DNA of 64,000 nucleotides, taken from assembly GCA_963750495.1 (NCBI GenBank), contig CAVVQV010000008.1, positions 372,001 through 436,000 of the forward strand. The letters are read 5' to 3'. A model generated the notes under the pieces. That model ran no database searches and was not told the DNA's origin. It worked only from the letters and a program-made list of their open reading frames with translations. Within the stretch, counting starts at the first letter, position 1. Each line of letters opens with the position of its first letter. Below are positions 1-9,099 of the stretch, one piece after another. This DNA is from JANLYC01 sp963750495 (lineage in GTDB: Bacteria > Actinomycetota > Actinomycetes > Propionibacteriales > Nocardioidaceae). The position numbers and the translations under genes were made by a program.

Positions 1-39
1 CGCCGGTGGGCCAGGACTGAGTCTCCCGCTTCGGACGCC

Positions 40-1404
40 TCAGCATCTGCGTCGCTGGGCGCGGAGTTGGGTCACCGTGTGGCGGAGGAGAGCTGCTTCG
101 AGCCCGGAGTCGGGTGGGTGGATGAGCAGACCGCGGCGGAAGCGCTGCCTGCGGGAGCCGCCGACCATTGCCGGTGGGGGGAGTGTGCGGTAGACCCGGC
201 CGCTGGGGGTGGTCCAGGTGACGACGCCGGTGTCGTGGTCGCGGGTGACGTGCATCCGCGGGTCGTCTCGGGTGGTGTGGCAGTTCTCGGACTCGCCTTG
301 CAGGTTGTCCAGGGTGGTGAGTCCGCCCTTGGCGTGCTCGAGAAGGTGGTCGAGGTCGGTGATCGGGCTTGCGCACTGGATGCCGCGGCAGTGTTGGTCG
401 CGTGCGATGACCAGTGCCCTGAGGCTGCCGTCTGCTTTTCGTCGCCTGGTGTCGCCGTGGGTGAGGGACCGGTCGGCGGGGTCGGTGAGGAAGCGGCGCA
501 GCCAGGCGTTGTCGTTGCTGGCAAGGTCTCGTGCAACGGACGCCGCCAGTGGTCCGACGCCGACGAGATGGGCCGGGTCGTCGGAGAGCCCGAGCAGGGT
601 GGCGTCGGTCAGCACGACGTGGATCTCTGACGGAAGCGTCTGCGTGCTGGTGCCCGTGAGGCGCTCGACAAGGGTGTCGCAGATCAGGTGGCTCGTCGTA
701 CGGGGGTCTCCGGTGGCGCGGAGCCGTTTGACGTGGTCGCGGAGGCTGGTCCAGGCGGCCTGGGCCTGTTCGGCGGGGAGGTAGGCGTTGAGCCAGGCCA
801 TCCCGGAGCCGGCCGGGTCGAGCTGGACGTGTTTGTCGGCGCGTTCGCGCTGGGTGCGGTGTTCGGCGGCGTCGGGGTCGATCTCGGCGACGCGGCGTTC
901 GGCCAGGGCGCGGACCTTGCCGGGCAGCAGGTCGGCGGCTTCTTCGGAGATCACCCGGTCTGCCAGCGCCTTGGCGGCGGGGTCGTCGAGCACGATGGCT
1001 TCCAGCGCGATCATCCGGGCGGCGTACAGGCCGATGGTGCCGGCCTTGAGCGCGGCCATCGTGTGCGGATGACCGGTGGTGAGGTTCCAGGCGTCGTCCA
1101 TAAAGCGGCCGGCGGTGATGACCGAGACCCGCTTGGCCATCGCGACCTCGGCCACCATGCCGCGGTACTGGACCTGGTCGGCCGGGAATCCGTGCGTCTG
1201 ATCGAAGTTGACGCGGTCTGCGACGAACGCTGCGGTCTCTTCGACCTGTGCCGCCTGCAGCGCACCGATCTGCTGCTCGAGCGCGGCGATCCGGTCCAAC
1301 TGCTTGCCCATCGCATCCTGGTGAGCGCGCCACGCGGCCGGGTCGACGGTGGACTCATCGGGCCGACACGTGACCGTGGGATGGATACGTGGCGTGTCGC
1401 TCAT
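40..1404 (-). CDS. DUF222 / HNH endonuclease domain protein (13E12-repeat type)
   Basis: A 454-residue protein with an N-terminal DUF222-like helical region and, at about residues 335-375, an HNH nuclease core: Cys-x4-Cys, then D-L-D-H, a Gly-Gly-x-T turn, N-L-Q and a final Cys-His. DUF222/HNH proteins are multicopy in mycobacteria (13E12 family) and Nocardioidaceae; their physiological role is not settled. The open frame extends upstream to 1608, but that part overlaps tRNA-Pro on the other strand and is low-complexity, so I chose the ATG at 1404. The family is clear; the nuclease activity is inferred. Confidence 0.85.
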   Translation of the reverse strand: MSDTPRIHPTVTCRPDESTVDPAAWRAHQDAMGKQLDRIAALEQQIGALQAAQVEETAAFVADRVNFDQTHGFPADQVQYRGMVAEVAMAKRVSVITAGRFMDDAWNLTTGHPHTMAALKAGTIGLYAARMIALEAIVLDDPAAKALADRVISEEAADLLPGKVRALAERRVAEIDPDAAEHRTQRERADKHVQLDPAGSGMAWLNAYLPAEQAQAAWTSLRDHVKRLRATGDPRTTSHLICDTLVERLTGTSTQTLPSEIHVVLTDATLLGLSDDPAHLVGVGPLAASVARDLASNDNAWLRRFLTDPADRSLTHGDTRRRKADGSLRALVIARDQHCRGIQCASPITDLDHLLEHAKGGLTTLDNLQGESENCHTTRDDPRMHVTRDHDTGVVTWTTPSGRVYRTLPPPAMVGGSRRQRFRRGLLIHPPDSGLEAALLRHTVTQLRAQRRRC

Positions 1405-1565
1405 GTGTTCGAATATACGACATCGCGCCGACAGTTCACGAGGCGGCGTGATCAGCGGTTGTGGACAAGGCTGCCGACCGGAGCCGTTTGGCTTCGTGCG
1501 AGACCGCTGGGGTACGCTGTCGCAGCCGTTCCGGAGCTCGTCGTTGGTGCTGTTCGGGGCGGCAT

Positions 1566-1642
<77 letters not shown>

Positions 1643-1784
1643 AAGATCCGCCTCTGACCTGCGGAAACGCGGCTCAGTGGCGGTTCTGGTCTTGAACCCG
1701 AAAGCCCTATTCCGCACTTATTCCGCAAGTATGCGCGGCGGACGTCGGCTCAGTCCTCCTTGGCGACGGTCCTACGACCGACAC

Positions 1785-1802
1785 CCAGCGCCGGGGCGCT
1801 GG
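1785..1802. terminator. GC-rich hairpin between tRNA-Pro and the convergent lipoprotein gene
   Basis: CCAGCGCC at 1785-1792 and GGCGCTGG at 1795-1802 form a symmetric hairpin in the roughly 200-bp convergent gap. There is no clear T-tract on either side, so termination is inferred from placement only. Confidence 0.35.
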
Positions 1803-1839
1803 CCGAGCTGAGCAGCCTGGGGACTCTGCGCGTCCGCGT

Positions 1840-2640
1840 TCATGAGCGATCGAACTGGACAGACTCGACGATCTCCGTGAGCTGCTCGAATTGGGAATCG
1901 GTGGTCTGGGGCGTCACCGCGCCCGTCAGCACGATCCGCTCGCCCTCCACATCGAGGATCCAGTAGCGATCGACCACGCCGGGGGTGGCGATCCAGTGGT
2001 GGTCACCCTTGGTGGTGGTCTCGAAGATGGTGAGGCGGTCCTCCTGGCAGGTGCCGTAGTCGAGATTCTTCGGAGCAGTGAGTTCTACGTAGATTCCGTG
2101 GTAGCCGTCGAGCGTGACGGGAACAGGCGGCGACGTCGTCGTTCTCTGCTGTGCCGCAAGGGCTTCGACCCAGATGTCTGGGAACTTGAACTGCTGAGTA
2201 TCGAACGTTCCCTTCCTGGTGCACGGATCCAGGTAGACAGCCCCACCGACGCTCCAGTAGCCGAAGATCCAGCCGTCGTTCTCGGGGGCTACGCCTTGCG
2301 ACCAGACGTATTCGGCACCGCCGTTGAGCCCTTCGGGTAGGTCGAGCACAGCTAGTGGCACGTCACGCGAGCCTGCCGCGGTGACAGCCCATCGGCCCGG
2401 TTCCAACACGCGGCTGGTCGGCCCGAGAAGCCGGTAGCCGGCGGTCCCCTCCGTCGTCGACGGCGACAACGATGGCGGGCTGGCTGATGAAGGAGTGGCC
2501 GTTGACGGATTGGCCGACTGGCCCCCTTCCGAAACGGGCGGCTGCTCGCTGGTGTTTGGTGTGGAGTCGTCGCTGCAAGCGCCGAGCAAGAGGGCGGTGA
2601 CGGTGGCGAGGACCGCTGCGCCGGTTCGTTGAGTGTTCAT
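1840..2640 (-). CDS. Putative secreted lipoprotein
   Basis: A 266-residue protein starting at the ATG at 2640. It has a basic N-terminus, a hydrophobic core and a lipobox Leu-Gly-Ala-Cys with Cys22 as the predicted lipidation site. A Ser/Thr/Pro-rich linker follows to about residue 70, then a globular domain ending in VESVQFD, a tail often seen in actinobacterial lipoproteins of unknown function. The frame is open further upstream but without signal-peptide character. It is divergent from the STAND regulator at 2771, sharing a 130-bp intergenic region, so the two may be co-regulated or functionally linked. Function unknown. Confidence 0.75.
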   Translation of the reverse strand: MNTQRTGAAVLATVTALLLGACSDDSTPNTSEQPPVSEGGQSANPSTATPSSASPPSLSPSTTEGTAGYRLLGPTSRVLEPGRWAVTAAGSRDVPLAVLDLPEGLNGGAEYVWSQGVAPENDGWIFGYWSVGGAVYLDPCTRKGTFDTQQFKFPDIWVEALAAQQRTTTSPPVPVTLDGYHGIYVELTAPKNLDYGTCQEDRLTIFETTTKGDHHWIATPGVVDRYWILDVEGERIVLTGAVTPQTTDSQFEQLTEIVESVQFDRS

Positions 2641-2770
2641 GGTTGCTCCGCTCCTCGAGAGGTTGATGGCCCCAGTCCGTCTCCATCCGGTATCAGGGCT
2701 CCCTCGGCCCGGTATCAGCTGGGTATCGGCCTCGTTGACCGCGGCTGGAAAGAGGTCGACAGTCAAAGGC

Positions 2771-5700
2771 ATGAGCATCGCTGTGCTCGGCCCCCTCGAG
2801 GTCGACGGCCACACCAACAGACTCGGGCCGCGGGATCGCGTGGTCCTCTCTGCCCTGGTCGTGCGCGCGGGCGGTCCTGTCAGCACCGCGGGTCTGGCTG
2901 ACGCGCTGTGGGGGGAGCGACCGCCGGCATCCTGCGCAAAGGTGGTGCAAGGGTGCGTGGTGAGACTGCGCAAACTGCTCGGGAGGGCTGCCATCGAGTC
3001 GGGGCCGTTCGGCTATCGGCTAACCCTGACTGACGACGAGCTGGACCTCCGCGTTTTCGAGCTGGGGCTGGAGCGCGTCCGCGAGTGCTTGGCGGGGGGC
3101 GACTCGGGGCGGGCGGCATACCTGGCTCAGGAGGCCCTGGGCCTGTGGCGCGGTCGGGCCCTGGAAGATCTTGACGAGTGGGAGCCCGGACGCGTCGAGG
3201 CACAGCGGCTCGAGGGTCTACGTATGGAGACCGAGGAGCTGTGGGTGGAGGCGGAGACGGGCGTGGGCCATGCCTCGTCGGTTCTGGATCGGGCACGGGC
3301 GATGGTGGCCCAGGCGCCGTTCCGTGAGCGACGCTGGGCTCTCCTGGCCACGGCGCTCTACCAAGCGGGCCGTCAGAGCGAGGCCCTGGGGGCGGTGCAG
3401 CGGGCGAGGTCTTTGCTCGTGGACGAGCTCGGCTTGGACGCCGGCCCGGACCTGGTGCAACTCGAAGAGTTGCTGCTGCGGCAGGACCCCTCCCTGGACG
3501 TGCCTCCGGCGCGAGAAGTCAGCCCAGCCTGCCCTTACCGCGGGCTTTTGCCGTATGGCGCCGAGGATGGCCACGTGTTCTTCGGGCGGGAGGACGACGT
3601 TGCGGCCTGCCTACGTCGGCTGCGTGACTCGAAGGTGCTTGCCGTGGTCGGGGCTTCCGGTGTCGGAAAGTCCTCACTCGTCCGTGCTGGGGTCGTTGCG
3701 TCGCTTGCTCGTGACGGCGACGCGGTTCTGGTTACTACCCCGGGTGCCCATCCGCTCGACTCCCTGGCAACTTTGAAGCCGCGTGGCCGCCAGACACTCG
3801 TCGTGGATCAGGCCGAAGAAGCGGTCACGATGTGCCAGGATCCAGGCGAGCGGGAGCGGTTCTTCGCTGCCCTGGCCACGCATGTCGGAGCAGGTGGTGG
3901 GCTCGTCCTCTCCTTGCGGGCCGACCACCTGGGAGACCTGGCGCCGTACACGGACATCGCGCGAGTGCTGGAGGAGGGGCTGTACCTGCTCGGCCCGATG
4001 AGCGAGCCGGACCTGCGGGGCGCGATCGAGAGGCCGGCCCGACGCTCCGGGCTCCGGCTCGAACCGGGTCTTGTCGACCTGCTGGTTCGTGAGTTCGGGG
4101 GTGAGCCGGCCGCTTTGCCGCTCCTTTCGCACGTGCTTCGCGAGACCTGGGGGCACCGCGAAGGTCCGACTTTGACGGTGGACGGATACCGGGCCACAGG
4201 CGGAATTCGGCATGCGGTCGCGAAGTCGGCGGAGATGCTCTACAACTCCATGGACCACGCTGAGCGGCAGCGGCTGCGCAGCCTGTTGCTGCGGCTGGTG
4301 ATGCCGACCGCGGACGGCGAACCGGTCCGTGCCCGCCTTTCGCGCGACAAGGTTGCGGCCGACGACTCTCACCGTCAGCTGGTCGAGCAACTGGTCGATG
4401 CGCGTCTGGTGTGCGTCGATGGTGACACCCTCCAGATCGCGCACGAGGCACTGGTGAGGGTTTGGCCACGGCTCCGTGGCTGGCTCGACGACGATCTGGA
4501 AGGCCAACGCTTGTTCCGGCACCTCGCCGGTGCCGCCGACGCGTGGGACGCCATGGGTCGCCCGGACAGCGAGCTCTACCGCGGAGCTCGACTGAGCCGG
4601 GCCGTGCAGTGGTGCGACCGCGCGTCACCGGACCTGAGCGACACGGAAACAGAGTTCGTTGCCGCGTCGACAGCCTTGTCGAAGATCGAGCTCCGAGCCG
4701 CCGAGACCCGGCTTGCCCGTGAACGGTCAGTCAATCGGCGGCTGCGGGGGGCGCTCGCGGGTGTTGGCGTGCTGCTCGTCATGGCGCTCGGCGCCGGCGT
4801 GCTGGCCGTCCGGACGGCGAACGAGGCGGATCGGGCGAGGGGCCATGCGGAGGCTGCGTCCGGCCGGGCGGTGGACGCGGCGGAGCTTGCGGCGGCCAGG
4901 GGGGCCAGCGCCCAGGCACCCCTGCACGAGGACCTGGCGACGGGGCTGCTGCTCGCGGTCGCTGCGCTCGATTTCGAGAACACCCCCCAGATGTGGGAGA
5001 ACCTGGGTGCCGTCCTGACCCGGGCCGGCCCCCTGTCGGGCGTGCGCGACCTCGGCGAATCGGTGGGAAGACCGGGCACGGCCTGGATAGCGCAGATGGC
5101 GACAAGCCAGGAGGGTGGCCTGTTGGCGGCGACCCTGGCCCAGGAGGGCGTGCGACTCTTCTCCACGCGTGACCTCGAGCCCCTCGCGTTCCCGAGCTAC
5201 GGCCCGAGTCCCGCGGTTGCGTTGTCGCCGGACAGCACCATGCTGGCCTTGGCTGAGGATGCGGTCATACCGGCCGTACGGTTATACGACCTGCCACGCG
5301 GCGTCCTGTCCAGACGCCAGCTGACCGGGCTGCCCGCGGGTCTTGTCGACTATTCGTCGCTCGACTTCAGCCGGGACGGCACACGGATCAGGGCGGAGGT
5401 TCTTCGCCCGGAGGAACGCGGCCCATCGGGCAACATTGTCGGCACCACGGTCATCTGGGACCTGTTGGGCCCGACGAAACCTGTGTTCGTCGAGCGGTTT
5501 CCGTTCCGAGGGAGCACCGCGTTGAGCCCGAACGGCCGGCGCCTCTACGTCGCGGTTGCGGACGCACGAGCGCTGCGCGTGTATGACGTCGACTCCGGCG
5601 CCCTGGTCCGGTCGGCCGGGTCCGAAACGGTGGCAAGGCTCGGTGCGAGCTCGATGGAGCTGAGTCCAGACGGCGCCACTCTGGCCGTCGCGAGCGACAG

Positions 5701-6991
5701 CCGGATCATGGTCTTCGACGCCGGTACGCTGAAGCCCACCGGGCCCGCGCTACGTGCCCACAGGGCGCGCGTTGACGATGTCAGCTTTGCCCCCAACGGA
5801 AGACTCCTGGTCTCGGCTTCCCAGGATCGCTCCGCGATCGTCTGGGAGCTCTCCTCGGGTGACCCGATCCATCGCTTCGTGGGGCGGGAAAGCCTCCGCA
5901 ATGCGACCTTCGGAGCCGACAACCGAACTGTCTTCGCCGCGGGAGCCGACGGCTTGATCCTCGCCTGGGGCGTGAACGGGACCAGCAGACTGCTCACTTT
6001 GGGGGAGGATGCCGTCGCCAAGCGAGGGCACGTCTACGGCGAGTCGATCCCCGGACCGGACGGCCACACGGTGGCCCGAGTGGCAGACCGGAAGCTCTGG
6101 TTCGAAGACGTCAGGACCGGCCACACCACGCGCCGTGCTCCGACGGTCGACGCCCATTTCGCATGGTCGAAGAATGGTCGGTGGTTCGTGTCCACCGGCG
6201 CCGGCGTCGTGACGGTTTGGGAGGCTGCATCGGGCGCCGTCGTTGCCCGCAGAGCGGTCATGAAGCCGTCAGACGAAGTGCTGGTTGCGTTCGGCCCGGG
6301 TGGCGACGAGGTCTACGTCAGCTCGGACACCACCTTCAAAACCCTGAAGAGGCAGTCCCTGCGACCGGCGTACGACGACGTTGTGCTCGTCGAGCCGCCG
6401 ATCGCCATCCTGTCCCATCCCGATCAGGCTTCGGTGACCATACTCGTGCAGGAGGGACGGCTGCTTCGAGTCAACCCGGAGACGGGGGCGATCCTGCGCA
6501 GGGGGCCGCCGGAGATGCTGACCCCGGAGGACGAGACCAGCGCCGCCCTGTCCCCCAGCGGGTCGTTGCTGGCCGCCACGGACCAGCATTACAACGTGCG
6601 CCTGCTCGACCTCGAGACCCTGGAGTGGATCGGCTCCGACGCGCGAACCCCGGGACACCACCTCGCCTACGCACCCGACGGTAGCCAGTTCGCCGCACTC
6701 CAGGCAGACCGGATCAGGGTCTGGGGCGGCCGGACCGGCGTGTTTCAGGCGAGCCTGGCCTTGCCGGCAGACCTGACCACTGACCCGACGATCGCCTACC
6801 TTCCCGATAGTTCTGGGCTGCTCGTCACCGCAAACGACGGGAGAGTCTGGCAGGTGAACACACGCCCCAGCACGTGGGTCGAGCGAGCCTGCAGGATCGC
6901 CGGCCGTAACCTGACGCAGGGGGAGTGGCAACAGTTCTTCCCCGGGTCTCGTTATCAGGTCATCTGCCCTCAGTGGCCAGCCGGCAGCTGA
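2771..6991 (+). CDS. SARP/BTAD-nSTAND-WD40 regulator with a membrane segment
   Basis: About 1406 residues. Order: OmpR-type winged helix (about 1-88), bacterial transcriptional activator domain (about 95-240), nSTAND NTPase with Walker A G-A-S-G-V-G-K-S near 293-301 and a Walker B-like L-V-V-D-Q-A near 343-350, one hydrophobic segment (about 658-680), then WD40/PD40-like repeats to the C-terminus. This is the architecture of STAND regulators in which a propeller senses a ligand and nucleotide exchange drives activation. The hydrophobic segment would put the propeller outside and the DNA-binding part inside, which is inference. The start at 2771 gives a canonical SARP N-terminus; an in-frame ATG at 2633 would overlap the lipoprotein start. 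Confidence 0.85.
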   Translation: MSIAVLGPLEVDGHTNRLGPRDRVVLSALVVRAGGPVSTAGLADALWGERPPASCAKVVQGCVVRLRKLLGRAAIESGPFGYRLTLTDDELDLRVFELGLERVRECLAGGDSGRAAYLAQEALGLWRGRALEDLDEWEPGRVEAQRLEGLRMETEELWVEAETGVGHASSVLDRARAMVAQAPFRERRWALLATALYQAGRQSEALGAVQRARSLLVDELGLDAGPDLVQLEELLLRQDPSLDVPPAREVSPACPYRGLLPYGAEDGHVFFGREDDVAACLRRLRDSKVLAVVGASGVGKSSLVRAGVVASLARDGDAVLVTTPGAHPLDSLATLKPRGRQTLVVDQAEEAVTMCQDPGERERFFAALATHVGAGGGLVLSLRADHLGDLAPYTDIARVLEEGLYLLGPMSEPDLRGAIERPARRSGLRLEPGLVDLLVREFGGEPAALPLLSHVLRETWGHREGPTLTVDGYRATGGIRHAVAKSAEMLYNSMDHAERQRLRSLLLRLVMPTADGEPVRARLSRDKVAADDSHRQLVEQLVDARLVCVDGDTLQIAHEALVRVWPRLRGWLDDDLEGQRLFRHLAGAADAWDAMGRPDSELYRGARLSRAVQWCDRASPDLSDTETEFVAASTALSKIELRAAETRLARERSVNRRLRGALAGVGVLLVMALGAGVLAVRTANEADRARGHAEAASGRAVDAAELAAARGASAQAPLHEDLATGLLLAVAALDFENTPQMWENLGAVLTRAGPLSGVRDLGESVGRPGTAWIAQMATSQEGGLLAATLAQEGVRLFSTRDLEPLAFPSYGPSPAVALSPDSTMLALAEDAVIPAVRLYDLPRGVLSRRQLTGLPAGLVDYSSLDFSRDGTRIRAEVLRPEERGPSGNIVGTTVIWDLLGPTKPVFVERFPFRGSTALSPNGRRLYVAVADARALRVYDVDSGALVRSAGSETVARLGASSMELSPDGATLAVASDSRIMVFDAGTLKPTGPALRAHRARVDDVSFAPNGRLLVSASQDRSAIVWELSSGDPIHRFVGRESLRNATFGADNRTVFAAGADGLILAWGVNGTSRLLTLGEDAVAKRGHVYGESIPGPDGHTVARVADRKLWFEDVRTGHTTRRAPTVDAHFAWSKNGRWFVSTGAGVVTVWEAASGAVVARRAVMKPSDEVLVAFGPGGDEVYVSSDTTFKTLKRQSLRPAYDDVVLVEPPIAILSHPDQASVTILVQEGRLLRVNPETGAILRRGPPEMLTPEDETSAALSPSGSLLAATDQHYNVRLLDLETLEWIGSDARTPGHHLAYAPDGSQFAALQADRIRVWGGRTGVFQASLALPADLTTDPTIAYLPDSSGLLVTANDGRVWQVNTRPSTWVERACRIAGRNLTQGEWQQFFPGSRYQVICPQWPAGS

Positions 6992-7047
6992 GCCCGCAGG
7001 GCGAAGCCCGCCGGGGTTTCCGGTGTCAGGGTGCCGATCCAGCTCGC

Positions 7048-7251
7048 TCAGTCGCTGGCTCGTTCTGCGTCCGAGTCGACGTCGAGGACAATCCTGCGGA
7101 TCGCATCGGCCGCTGAGTCTGGGTGTGTCACCACCAGCAGGGAGCCACTTCCCAGGCGGGCCCGGTATCCAGATTCGTACTTGCGGACATTCATGAAGCC
7201 GGCACGCAACAGAGCGGCCAGCGCCCACTCGAGATGGTCGGGCGAGGACAT
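7048..7251 (-). CDS. Small hypothetical protein
   Basis: A 67-residue frame from the ATG at 7251, with an alternative GTG at 7275. Codon use has the high third-position GC of real genes here, and the protein reads as a compact alpha/beta domain with a predicted helix (residues 5-18), a strand around SLLVVTH and a C-terminal helix. No family recognised. It fills most of the gap between the STAND regulator and the binding-protein gene, reading away from the latter's end. Confidence 0.45.
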   Translation of the reverse strand: MSSPDHLEWALAALLRAGFMNVRKYESGYRARLGSGSLLVVTHPDSAADAIRRIVLDVDSDAERASD

Positions 7252-7365
7252 CTGGAACCGGGACTCCCTTTGCACGCCCTGGACACTAGTGCAGGTAGCC
7301 CGGTCTCGCAGATGACGCTGTCACCGTCGAAAGGATGCCGTGAAGGCGCTTCGCCCGGCCAGCGG

Positions 7366-8484
7366 TCACGCGCCGACCTGACACTCCTGGGGGTCGATGG
7401 CCCCGAGGTTCCTGACCACCTGGAAGGTGCCTTCATGGGACCTAGCGATGTACATGTTCATCCGGAGGTGGTGCTGACCGGGGACCATTTCGGCGGGTCC
7501 GCCGGGTCCCTGGTCGATCCGGGCGTGCTCCAGCGCACTGATGACGTCGTGCTGATTCAGTGAGCCCGCCTCGTTGACGGCCGACTCCCACAGCTTGAGA
7601 CCGCGGTACATCCCGGTGCAGGCGCTGCCGGCGGTGAACATCGCACTGCCGGGGTAGCGCTGCTCGTACGTGTCGAGCAGAGCTGCGCTGAACGGATCAG
7701 TCACGTCCCGGTAGTAGTCGAGACAGCCGTACAGGCCTTCGACGTGCTCTGCGGGCACCAGATTCAGGAAGTTCTCGTCGAAGTAGGTGCAGACGATGTG
7801 CCCACCCCGCTTCGTGAATCCGGCGTCGTGCAGCCGCTCGAGGAACGGCGTCAGCCCGGGTGGCACGATCGTGTTGAAGACCACGTCGGCACCGCTGGCC
7901 ATGATGTCGTCGACGGTCCGGTCGTAGTCGGTGTGATCCATGGGGAAGTACTCCTCGCCGACGATAGACCCACCTTCAGCGGCGACGACCTCCCTGACCT
8001 TCTTGTTCATGACGTGCGGCCAGATGTAGTCGGCTGACGGCAGGTAGAACTTCGTGGCCCCGGTCTGTCGCATCAGCCAGGGCATGAGCGGGTCGATCTG
8101 TTGCGCCGGCACCGGTCCGGTACAGAAGATCAGGGGATCGCACTCCTGGCCCTCGTACTGCTCCGGGTAGATGTACAGCGTCCTGCCCTGGTCGACCGCC
8201 GGACGCTTGATGGCCTGGCGGGTCGAGCTGTAGATGCCGCCGAGGATGACGTCCACGTGGTCCTGCTCGACGAGCTTGGCGGCGGCGGTCTCGGCTGTGC
8301 CGTCGTCGGTCGCGCTGTCCTCGACGAAGAGCTCGATGGGGTGGCCGAGCAGACCTCCCTGGGCGTTGATGTCGTCGATCACCAGGTTGGCGACATTGGT
8401 GTTGGCGATGCCCATGAACGAAAGTGGGCCAGTCTGATCTGTGACGATGCCGACTCGCGCCGGCCGGTCTGTTGTGCTTGTCAT
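7366..8484 (-). CDS. Urea/amide-type ABC substrate-binding protein lacking a signal peptide
   Basis: A 372-residue periplasmic-binding-protein type 1 fold of the Peripla_BP_5 class. The opening R-V-G-I-V-T-D-Q-T-G-P and the E-Q-Y-E-G-Q-E-C region are typical of the UrtA/FmdD/AmiC branch that binds short amides or urea. The ATG at 8484 follows a good ribosome binding site (GGAGAGG) and no hydrophobic export signal or lipobox precedes the domain. No permease or ATPase genes are nearby. Pseudomonas AmiC is a known cytoplasmic member that acts as an amide sensor, so a sensor role is possible. It is co-oriented with the 90-residue gene and the LuxR-STAND regulator upstream. Confidence 0.85.
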   Translation of the reverse strand: MTSTTDRPARVGIVTDQTGPLSFMGIANTNVANLVIDDINAQGGLLGHPIELFVEDSATDDGTAETAAAKLVEQDHVDVILGGIYSSTRQAIKRPAVDQGRTLYIYPEQYEGQECDPLIFCTGPVPAQQIDPLMPWLMRQTGATKFYLPSADYIWPHVMNKKVREVVAAEGGSIVGEEYFPMDHTDYDRTVDDIMASGADVVFNTIVPPGLTPFLERLHDAGFTKRGGHIVCTYFDENFLNLVPAEHVEGLYGCLDYYRDVTDPFSAALLDTYEQRYPGSAMFTAGSACTGMYRGLKLWESAVNEAGSLNQHDVISALEHARIDQGPGGPAEMVPGQHHLRMNMYIARSHEGTFQVVRNLGAIDPQECQVGA

Positions 8485-8628
8485 GGCGTTTCCTCTCCGT
8501 GCAGGTCGAGGACGAGCGCTGACTTCGACCTCCCGGCCCTCCGACCAGAGATCGGAGTCAGCGCCCGTCCCAGACCCGCGAGTTGGCGATGGTTGAGCCG
8601 GCCCGACGGGACGGCTGGAGATGAACTA

Positions 8629-8901
8629 CTAGGCGCGGTACGTGCCGACGATCTCGGCTGCCTCGGGCTTCTGCTTGTGCCCGGCGTCGGCGAGGATCGG
8701 CGGGACCTCGGGGTCTGACACGAAGTTCGACCAGCCCGCTGCATCCCAGTCGAAGATCGCCCAGACCCGGTCCTCCTGGTTCGGGTCCTGGTAGACCGTC
8801 GAACCCTTGGATCCGTGCTCTTCGCGCTTTGCCGCGCCCTTCTCCCCGAACACAGCCAGGAACTGGTCGAGGTCTTTCACTGTCGTCGTCGCGAGTAACA
8901 T
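8629..8901 (-). CDS. Small conserved protein, possibly dimeric alpha/beta-barrel fold
   Basis: 90 residues from the ATG at 8901, preceded by GGAGACG. It begins with a strand-like L-L-A-T-T-T-V segment, then a helix, and contains an R-V-W-A-I-F-D-W-D motif, the sort of pattern seen in small ferredoxin-like or antibiotic-biosynthesis-monooxygenase-like proteins. I do not recognise a specific family. It sits between the LuxR-STAND regulator and the signal-less binding protein, all on the minus strand, with gaps of 144 and 198 bp, so one operon is not certain. Confidence 0.65.
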   Translation of the reverse strand: MLLATTTVKDLDQFLAVFGEKGAAKREEHGSKGSTVYQDPNQEDRVWAIFDWDAAGWSNFVSDPEVPPILADAGHKQKPEAAEIVGTYRA

Positions 8902-9099
8902 TTTGCGTCTCCGTTCGTCGTGATCTTGGCCGATCACTGTGCTCGCCAGTCCAGGTCGCTGGCCCAATGACAGCCTGCGTTGACCATGGGGCATGCCGCA
9001 TCGGGAGACCTCCCCATTTCCGGTCGCCAGAACTGAGAAACTCAGCAGGTCAAGGGGTCGGAGACCACGATCCGGGGCACGGATGGTCGTGCGGCAGCG

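Noticed and set aside
1750..1839. Short minus-strand stretch ending L-G-V-G-R-R-T-V-A-K-E-D that looks like a helix-turn-helix or integrase tail beside the tRNA
   Set aside because: It is only about 30 codons, has no start, is in frame with the stop of the lipoprotein, and no att duplication or integrase was seen.
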